The notes below the pieces were generated by a model. It saw nothing but the letters and a program-made list of their open reading frames with translations. It had not been told where the DNA came from and did not search any database. The position numbers and the translations under genes were made by a program. From positions 9,640,018 to 9,704,017 of the forward strand of contig NW_024609836.1 in the NCBI RefSeq assembly GCF_016920785.2: a stretch of 64,000 nt of DNA. Reading direction: 5' to 3'. Of the stretch, positions 57,363 to 64,000 are shown piece by piece. Position 1 is the first letter of the stretch, and every line of letters starts with the position of its first letter. Source of the DNA: Ixodes scapularis. Lineage: Eukaryota; Arthropoda; Arachnida; Ixodida; Ixodidae.

Positions 57363-57664
57363 TTCTGTTGAAGCATCTTGAATATTTTGGATAGTTTTCC
57401 CTTTCTTGTGTACAACTTCCCAATTTCTTTTATAGGCAGTGCTATTCTTTTTTGATGTATTGCTGCTAGTTGTCTGTTGTTCATTGTTATGATGAAAGTA
57501 CCTTGCATTATTATATAATTTCTTGTGTTCTTTTAAATGTCTTTCTCGCCACTGTATTTACCTGAGGGGGGCTGAGGACCAATCAAGCTGCTTGGACAGC
57601 TTTATTCCCCAGTACCCACACCATGCTTATACATGGTAAATAAAGCTATTATTATTATTAAAAG

Positions 57665-58240
57665 AGGAAGATTTTCTTGACCCTGGATAATTGCTCGGTG
57701 CATCACGTGGACCAGCAGCTGAATGCTGTCACTGACGTTCTTCCCTCCAAATGCCACTGCCAAGCTCCAACAGCTTGAAATGGGGATCATAAGGAATTTT
57801 AAAGTGTGGTACCGCCGCCGCGTCATCGAAAGCTGCACATCGCAATCGCCTGACAGAGTGCACCAAGGCCTCATCTGAGGATCTCCCTCATGAATGCGGT
57901 GGATATGCTGAAGCTTCGTGGATGGAGAGAAGAGCTGGGAGCATCAAGAAATGCTATCAGAAAGCTGGGATTTTGTTTTCTCCCGCGGAAGCAAGCCAAG
58001 ACGACACAAAAAGCATAGACGCCGACAAAGATGAGGTCGTCTCAAAGAGCACCTCCGACGAAGCTATCGTACAGGAGGTACAGCCGACCATTTAGGACAT
58101 TGCGGCATCCGACGACAAGGGTGATGACGAAGACGACGGCGGCGATGGGGTTGCTCCCTCACCTCCGGTCTTGACGACGCCAGCTTTGGGGAACATAGGT
58201 TCGTTGAAGCAGCTGGTCTATACACCAACTCATGTTTACA
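57665..58240 (+). pseudogene. pogo/Tigger transposase relic, C-terminal part
   Basis: Immediately after the LINE tail the frame reads FLTLDNCSVHHVDQQLNAVT, carrying the second DDE-domain Asp (LxxDNCxxH). A shift gives LQQLEMGIIRNFKVWYRRRV, the usual LQPLDxGIIxxFK block with Glu where the third catalytic Asp would be. Then come ISLMNAVDMLKL and RNAIRKLGF, followed by an acidic tail (DKDEVVSKSTSDEAIVQEVQ, DDKGDDEDDGGDG). It resembles Tigger-derived proteins more than the 26-kb copy does, so these are two families. The N-terminal part is absent, probably cut off by the LINE insertion. Confidence 0.78.
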
Positions 58241-58961
58241 AACAAACCGGAGCGCCCCTAGCGGACGCCACCGGCGCCGCGCATGCGCGGTGGATGGTGG
58301 GCAAGAAGCCCGCCGTCGCCCATAAACAAACCATTGAATTGCGTTGTTGTTGGCGTCGGTGGGAGTCCCCATGCTCTTTTTCGCGTTGGAATTGTTGATT
58401 CTACGTCCTCCTAACAATATCTGACTACTTGAGCGGCTTCAGCAAAACTATCGAGGCAAAACTTTGCGTGAATGATGTGACGTGCGGCGATTCGTTTCAC
58501 GTGGACGCCGCAGAATTGCGCTAAAGCCTGATTCCCACGATGAGATTCTGCTCGCTATTTTCAGTCGCGACGTCGCTCGGACTGCAAAAGCGTGGACCGT
58601 AGCTAAGATGGTGGACATCGATACTGAAAACCGCAAGTAGAATCGGGCATTACAAGTCGGTGATGGCCACTGGTAACAATGATCAACAACTTCTTGTATC
58701 TGTTTGCACTTAGCCGACTTACCCCAACCAACCTTCAAAAGTGTTTTGAGGCCTGCACTTAGTTCTTATCGCAATTACAGGGTCAACGTTTGGTTTACGG
58801 GCCGCTGTCGTTTGAACGAGCTGACAACAAAAAGCAGCCAAGTTTGAAAGAGCAGACGACAGTTCGAACGCACGCGCAATGGAGTACGGGCAAGAAGCAC
58901 CGCGTCCCGCGTCAACAAACCATTCGAATGTCACGTTGTCGGCGTCTGTGTGAGTCTGCAT

Positions 58962-61900
58962 TAGAGCACTGCACGGGCTCGGGCCTACCCGAAAGCCCGG
59001 GCCCGGCCCGGCCCGCGGGACGGGCCGGGCCGGGTAAGGCGGTTTTCTGGCGGGCTCGGGCCGGGCCCGGGCTTTTGACGGCGGGCCCGGGCCGGGCTCG
59101 GGTCAGCACCTGCTCGGGCCTAGTTCGGGCTCGGGCCCGCTGTACGTGTCAGTGATGCCGACGGCGTCCGTTGAATTTCGCGCTCGGTGATCCCAGCAAC
59201 ATGGGCAGGCGGTAAGGCGAGCACGCAGCCGTTCAAAGTTTCATCCCGCTTAGCGTACAGTTGGCAGAGCGTCTTAAATTTTTTTATCCCTTTATCTGCA
59301 CGTAACTGTGAGCGGCCACATGACTCGCTCGGAAAATACAAGATGTCTCAAAAAGCGGCGCGGAAACGAACGCACCCGCGAAGCCACGATTGACGCGCGT
59401 TTATCCCGAGCGAGCAACGAGGCGAGAGCCAACCCTCTCAACTAGGATAGAACCTACTAGAACATAAAGATCGGGAAGTAACGAGCACAACGAGAGAGCT
59501 CCTGACTCCTGAGCTACTATAGCCATGCCCTGGCCTCTGGCGCCTTGGCGTCTGGCGCCCTGAGCAGACAGCGGCGGGGGAGGAGAGAAGCATCGATGAG
59601 CGGCCGCGGCTTCGCCCGTGCGGGAGGTGTCTATTTTGTTGTTCTTTACCGCTTTGCAGGCGGAAAGTACAGACAGACGCCGCTGCGCTCGGTATAGAAA
59701 ACCGCGTCGCGCTCCGGTTAGTTAGTGTTGGAGGTTGTATTTTCAAGGGAATGTAGACTGTCGCGTCTTCAGTCTGACTGCCGTGCGATTCCCGGGAGCA
59801 TGCTTTTGCTGCCGCTGTCGTCGCGTTGAAGGTCGATCGGGACACTTGGACGCCTGCTTCTCCAGAAGAACTTACCTTCGAGAGTTGCCGCAACTTTGCG
59901 TCGTGGTTAACGGACTGCCACTAAGCACCAGTGAATATTATATGACACTGCATGGCTACTTAGGTAGAAGCTTTACTTTTGAGAATTTGTTTCCTTTTGT
60001 TTGGGACTTTTGCTACGTTGCCAGCATTGCCCGTGCGCGTTTTGTCAGATTTGTATCTTGCCTAGTTCTGTATGCGGATTGTTCACGTTTTGCTTAATCG
60101 AGACTGCATTTCATTTTTGCCGGAATGAGACTTCACATTCAGCGGATCAAACTGCAGGTGGGTTGCACAAGAGATATACTTTGCCCACGAAGCTACATGG
60201 TGTAGAGCTACATTAGTGCTATTTCACGTCTTAGCTACCGTTTATTTTTTGCCCTTTGCTGAAATGAGCTCTGTAGAATCTGTACGCGTAAAAACCGACC
60301 TTGCTTCCGGAAAACTCAAACTCATCCCGAGGGTGGCCCAGAAGAGTGAAGTCTGGAAAAAATTTCTTCAACTTGTTGACGCCAATACTTTGTCGCCGGC
60401 GGGGTACGTGCAGTACAAAGACTTCAAAGGCTTTCTCAGCTACGATGGTGGGAAAACAGGAACATCTCACTTGAATCGCCACAAATGCAAGGTGCCGGCC
60501 GAATGCACTCCTATAACGTCCTTCTTTAGCGAGAAGAAACCTAGTATAACTGCAAGCGTCAAGCAGAATGTGACGACGGCCTGCGTTCGTTGGTGCGCCA
60601 AGGATATGAGGCCATTTGACGTCGTATGTGACGAAGGGTTTTTGAAGTTAGCCGATGAGCTAATTTCTATTGGGGCGCGGCACGGAATCATAGCCGCAAA
60701 AGATGTTCTTTTACACCCCACGACACTATCTCGCAAGGTAGCTGAAGTCGGTGAAGAACTCCGAGAAGCGATAAAACCAGCGGTTCGGCAAGCTATAGAG
60801 GAGGGCCGTTGCGCTTTCACTGTGGACATGTAGACTGACGACTACAAGAAAGTGGCGTACATAACTGCCACTGCTCACTACGTGAACGACGAGTGGGAAC
60901 TAATCAGCTTGGTCCTATTTACATGTGATTTTCCTCCCGAGAAGAAAACTGGAGATAACATAAGGAAAGAGCTTGTGCGTAGGTGCGCGAAGTTGGGCTA
61001 CGAGGAGGCCATCTTGGAAAATGTAGTATTTGTGACGGACCAAGGTGCGAACATTATTAACGCACTTCGTCCTTACACCAGAATGAGCTGCACTGCCCAT
61101 ATATTGAATACTGTTCTCCGGCATACTTTCGACGATGAGTACCTCGCCGAGCAGCTGCCTGAATTGCAGAAGAGCCTGAAGAAGGTAAAAGCCATTGTCA
61201 CATTTCTAAAGCAAAGCGGACTGTGCAATCAGCTGCCCCATGGTGTGTGTCAAGAGGTAAGCACCAGATGGAATTCCAAGGCGGCTATGATAAAGTCTCT
61301 GGTCACACAGTATGAAGACATTGAATCTCTTCTTGACAGCAGGGGCAATACCTTGATGGAGGATCTTAACAAAGCAGCTCTAAAGGACGTCGTCAACTTT
61401 TTGGAGCCATTCAAGGAGGCCAGCGAGAAGCTTGAGCAAGACAAGCAACCAACGCTGCCCCTGGTATTGCTATACCAGCGGAAGCTCAAAGGACATCTGA
61501 CCCCAGTGGCTGCAGACACAAGGACTATTTCCCAGCTCAAGAAACGTGCGGCACAGTTCCTGGAAGCTAAGCTGCAGCTTGAAGAGATACACTACGTTGC
61601 CACACTGTTATGGCCCCCCTTCCGCCAGTTGCGGGCCCTGAAAGAAGCGGAGAGAACCGCTGTTTTCAGCACGGTGCGACAAATGATGCTCGGTGTTCCG
61701 GAGGTTCCTTCTGAACAGGAGACCGGTGAAGAATGCACCAGTACAAAGCCACCAAAACGGAGACTCCTTGATGAGTTTCAAGACTGGCACGACCACGCTG
61801 AGACGGACATTGACGACGATGAACTAGACAGCTACCTCCATGCCGGAGGTTCGTGCGAGGGCATCGATGGCCTCCTGAAATGGTGGAAGTCCCAATGCAA

Positions 61901-62748
61901 GAAATATCCACGTCTTTCTTTCCTTGCAAGGAAGATTCTCTGTATTCCTGCAACGAGTGCTACTAGTGAACGAAATTTCAGCGCCGCGGGATACATTATC
62001 CAAGAGAGGAGAACGTGCTTAAAACCAGACACATTAGATAACCTCCTGTTCTTGCACAAAAACATGTAGTGCATGTACGCTAACAACTTCAGTGTACAAA
62101 TAGTTCATCACACCTTTGTTATTGCCGTTCATTTTTCTTGTGAATAATAAAAAAAAACGAGGTCCAGGTTGTGTCTGTTGATTGAGTCGATGGCGGTCAA
62201 GTCATCTACTGTAAAAACCTTTATTTACGCAGCCTCAAATTTTCGCATATCAGGCAGTACAAGGGACATATGCGCGTTCATTGAACGAATTCTAGAAGGT
62301 CACGATTTTGACCTCTTGAAGACGGACACTTTCGCGCATTCTTATGTTTCGTGAATTTTTAATTGAAAAGCAGGGGCTCGCAAATATTAGGGATTTTGCA
62401 ATATAGGCCTGTCGCCTTTGTTATCTCCATATATGTTAGGCCGATGTCACACTCTGGTGTCACGATTTTAATAATTTACGCGGGTTATTCGTAGAGCCAT
62501 CCGGTACTGAAATGCAAACGCCTTGCTCAGTAAATTCACACTTTACTAAATTTCGGGCCTGGGCCGGGCCCGGGCCTGTTATAACACAGGCGGGCCGGGC
62601 CGGGCCGGGTAACATAGATAATGCTCGGGCCCAGGCCGGGCCTGGGCCCCGCTTGGAAACTCTCGGGCCGGGCTCGGGCGGGTAGCTTACCATGATGCCG
62701 GGCCCGGGCCGGGTCCGGGCTGACAAAAGCGGCCCGTGCAGTGCTCTA
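58962..62748 (+). mobile_element. Autonomous-type hAT transposon, 3.8 kb
   Basis: The termini are tagagcactgcacggg at 58962 and its exact reverse complement ending at 62748. The 8-bp duplication gtctgcat flanks it (58954-58961, 62749-62756). Both ends carry arrays of GGGCC / CGGGCCCGG words (58975-59135 and 62552-62730), likely subterminal binding sites. A transposase gene sits at 60264-62069. The 1-kb leader (59140-60260) shows no convincing gene. Downstream an aataataaaaaaaa signal occurs at 62144. Confidence 0.95.
60264..62069 (+). pseudogene. hAT transposase, one in-frame stop
   Basis: From the ATG at 60264 one frame runs 601 codons to TAG at 62067-62069, broken only by TAG at 60831-60833 (codon 190). 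That stop replaces the Trp of the usual hAT VDMWTD segment, which holds the first catalytic Asp. Domains in order: a BED-type finger at about 29-75 (WKKF, GTSHLNRH), then the RNase H-like core (YKKVAYITATAHYV, VTDQGANIINAL with the second Asp, MSCTAHILNTVL, EVSTRWNS). The C-terminal dimerisation block (SFLARKILCIPATSATSERN, about residue 550) is the hAT signature. In the finger, Tyr51 and Phe54 replace the two Cys ligands, while His69 and His73 remain. It is otherwise full length. It is probably inactive unless the stop is read through. Confidence 0.93.
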
Positions 62749-62759
62749 GTCTGCATACT

Positions 62760-63249
62760 CTTTTTCGCGTTGGAGTTGTCGATTCTACGTCCTCATTGCA
62801 ATGTCTTACCACTTGAATCGCCTTAGCGAAATTATCAAGGCTCGTTACACCGCTAAACTTTCCGTAAATAATTTGATGTGCGGCGATTCATTCGCATGAA
62901 CGCTGCAGAATGGACGCCAAAACCATGGTGAGATTCTTGTAGCTATTTTCGGTCGCGACGTCGCTCGTGCTGCAAAAGTGTAAAAGGTAGCGGCGAAGAT
63001 TGACGTCGATACTGAAAATCGGAAGCGGGAACAGACCAAGCGTAACAAGTAGGTGATGGCCACCGGTACCAATAATTAACATCTTGTATCTACTGTTTAC
63101 ACCGAGCCTACTTAAGCCTTTTGAGGCCTGCAATTACTTCTTATTGCAATCACCGGGTCAAAGTTTGGTCTACGGGCCGCTTTTGTTTGAACGAGCAGAC
63201 GACAAAAAGCAGACAACTTTGAAAGAGCAGACGAAAGTTCGAACGATCA
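62760..63249. other. Right part of tandem unit 2, no gene
   Basis: This stretch aligns collinearly with 58373-58865. The short frames found here are not conserved between the two copies, which argues against coding. Confidence 0.6.
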
Positions 63250-63473
63250 GGCGGCCGTGGGAATTTGAAGACGCACTGAACCCGTGGGTGGTCCGGACAA
63301 CTTGGGGGTTTTCTCTCGTTCATGTTGGAACAAAGCAAATACATCTGGCAACCACAAATTGTGGCCCGCACACGCAATCGTAGTTCGACAGCGTCTGGTT
63401 TGCCCTTTTCACGGCTACTATCCACGTTCTCGGACGAACGGAGGGTACAAAAACACATGAAAACTGATCTTCA

Positions 63474-63672
63474 AACCTTTCCAAACTCTCTTGGTAAAGC
63501 CCCCATCGCAGCATTTTGACGAGAAGGCAGGTTTTTTGTCTCGTTTCTTCCAAAGGAACACAGGAATGCATGTCTGGCACGGCGACTTCTGCCCACCGCC
63601 CCAGACCGGAAGTGCGTCCGGCGCGCCACCACCGCGGCGTGACGTAGGAGAGTTGAGTTGGTGTATACACAG
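63474..63672 (-). repeat. Dispersed repeat, copy 2 (inverted)
   Basis: The reverse complement matches 33733-33918 (tatacaccaactcaactct, gtggcgc..c.g..gcacttc.ggtct, agaagtcgc, aaaacctgccttc.cgtcaaaa.gc.gcga). The copies are about 29.6 kb apart and face each other. No domain is recognised in either. Confidence 0.7.
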
Positions 63673-63861
63673 GGACTGAGCAATGTCTATATTGATCAGC
63701 TGAGCCACCTGGAGAGCACTATCATTGGGTCTGCACTATTGAAACAGACCGTGATTACAAACTTCCTTGGATAAATGCTGCGCGCGTTGATAGCTGGTGG
63801 CGCGTTTTAAATCTGCGCGGTGCTTATTTATTTATTATGAATTTTAAGGCAAATCCAATTA

Positions 63862-64000
63862 CAGTCAAATCTTGTTAATTCGAACTCTCTTAATTAAAAC
63901 TAACATGCAGGTCGCATCTCAATGTGTGGAAACTCCCTGTAATTCAAACTTTGCTTTATTCAAACAAATTTTCGGTCCCCCTCGAGTTCGAATTAACGAC
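63862..64000 (+). mobile_element. Possible pogo/Tigger-type terminus, cut by the window edge
   Basis: After a TA at 63860-63861 the sequence cagtcaaatcttgttaattcgaac has the CAGT(C/A)AAAxCTxxxTAAxTCGAA look of Tigger/pogo ends, whose target is TA. The rest, with repeated aattcgaac / ttcaaac words, runs off the window, so the second end cannot be checked. Confidence 0.5.

Larger units (their letters stand above)
54505..57661 (+). mobile_element. CR1/L2-like non-LTR retrotransposon, nearly complete ORF2
   Basis: The element starts inside the endonuclease (NTRSVKNK at 54505), directly after the PLE3 tail. It ends with aataaagctattattattatta at 57640-57660, a short-repeat tail rather than poly-A, as CR1/L2 groups have. 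ORF2 is at 54505-57049. The 3' UTR holds TATG/TA microsatellites at 57270-57362. No target duplication was found; 5' truncation is likely. Confidence 0.82.
58277..63249. repeat. 589-bp tandem duplication, second unit split by a hAT element
   Basis: Unit 1 is 58277-58865. Unit 2 is 58866-58961 plus 62757-63249, which together also make 589 bp. Shared blocks include gggcaagaagc, caaaccatt, ctctttttcgcgttgga, tgattctacgtcctc, gcggcgatt, gtcgcgacgtcgctcg, cttgtatct, ttgaggcctgca and tacgggccgct.ttgtttgaacgag. Divergence is around 15-20%. Short frames inside have no motif. Removing the hAT element and one 8-bp duplication restores the second unit. Confidence 0.85.

Noticed and set aside
59438..60100. 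Open frames in the hAT leader (151 and 120 codons)
   Set aside because: They overlap on opposite strands, lack motifs, and lie where a hAT 5' untranslated region is expected.
1..64000. CRISPR arrays, operons, Shine-Dalgarno sites, bacterial genes
   Set aside because: No regularly spaced identical repeats with unique spacers exist. Introns and transposon classes are eukaryotic, so short motif arrays here are transposon ends or satellites.

Overview
This is eukaryotic, repeat-dense DNA. Intron-bearing transposase relics, Penelope-like retroelements with a GIY-YIG domain, APE-type non-LTR elements, P, hAT, pogo/Tigger, piggyBac and Harbinger-type relics and TTAA-flanked MITEs point to an arthropod. 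A hard tick (Ixodida) fits best, but that is inferred from the repeat mix, not proven. I recognise no single-copy host gene; almost everything identifiable is a mobile element or its relic.

Layout. 0-4.3 kb: direct repeats, a broken SWIM zinc-finger gene and a hAT MITE with perfect 8-bp target duplications. 4.35-11.85 kb: a nested non-coding complex. Two inverted copies of a ~1 kb element flank a 2.4-kb hAT-type element full of TTCGAA motifs and a 1.2-kb palindrome, and are followed by a run of TTAA-flanked MITEs that share single TTAA junctions. 11.86-18.2 kb: two P-element transposase relics, a Myb/SANT-like relic and another 8-bp-TSD hAT MITE. 20.3-24.6 kb: a three-exon ZSWIM3-like relic between palindromic motif arrays, a CAATTGG array, then piggyBac and DDE_Tnp_4 fragments and an inverted repeat. 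26-27.3 kb: a pogo/Tigger relic. 28.4-34.6 kb: a Penelope-like element (PLE) with a long open frame and several PLE tails. 36-38.4 kb: a P relic, then a gag-protease piece of an LTR retrotransposon. 42-46.2 kb: a possible Kolobok-type fragment, a GAGCAG-rich MITE and a LINE tail. 46.3-50.3 kb: an intron-bearing P transposase split by a second PLE. 51.2-58.2 kb: a Jockey-like LINE fragment, a third PLE with a 59-bp perfect inverted repeat, a nearly full-length CR1/L2-like LINE and a second pogo/Tigger tail. 58.3-63.2 kb: a 589-bp tandem duplication whose second unit holds a 3.8-kb hAT element with a nearly intact transposase. 63.9 kb to the end: a probable pogo/Tigger terminus.

How the parts relate. 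The genes form no pathway; the window is a layered record of insertions. The least decayed coding regions are the hAT transposase at 60.3-62.1 kb (one stop), the two PLE frames (28.5 and 52.7 kb) and the LINE at 54.5-57.1 kb (two stops and one frameshift). Several open frames begin at non-ATG codons because the elements are 5'-truncated.
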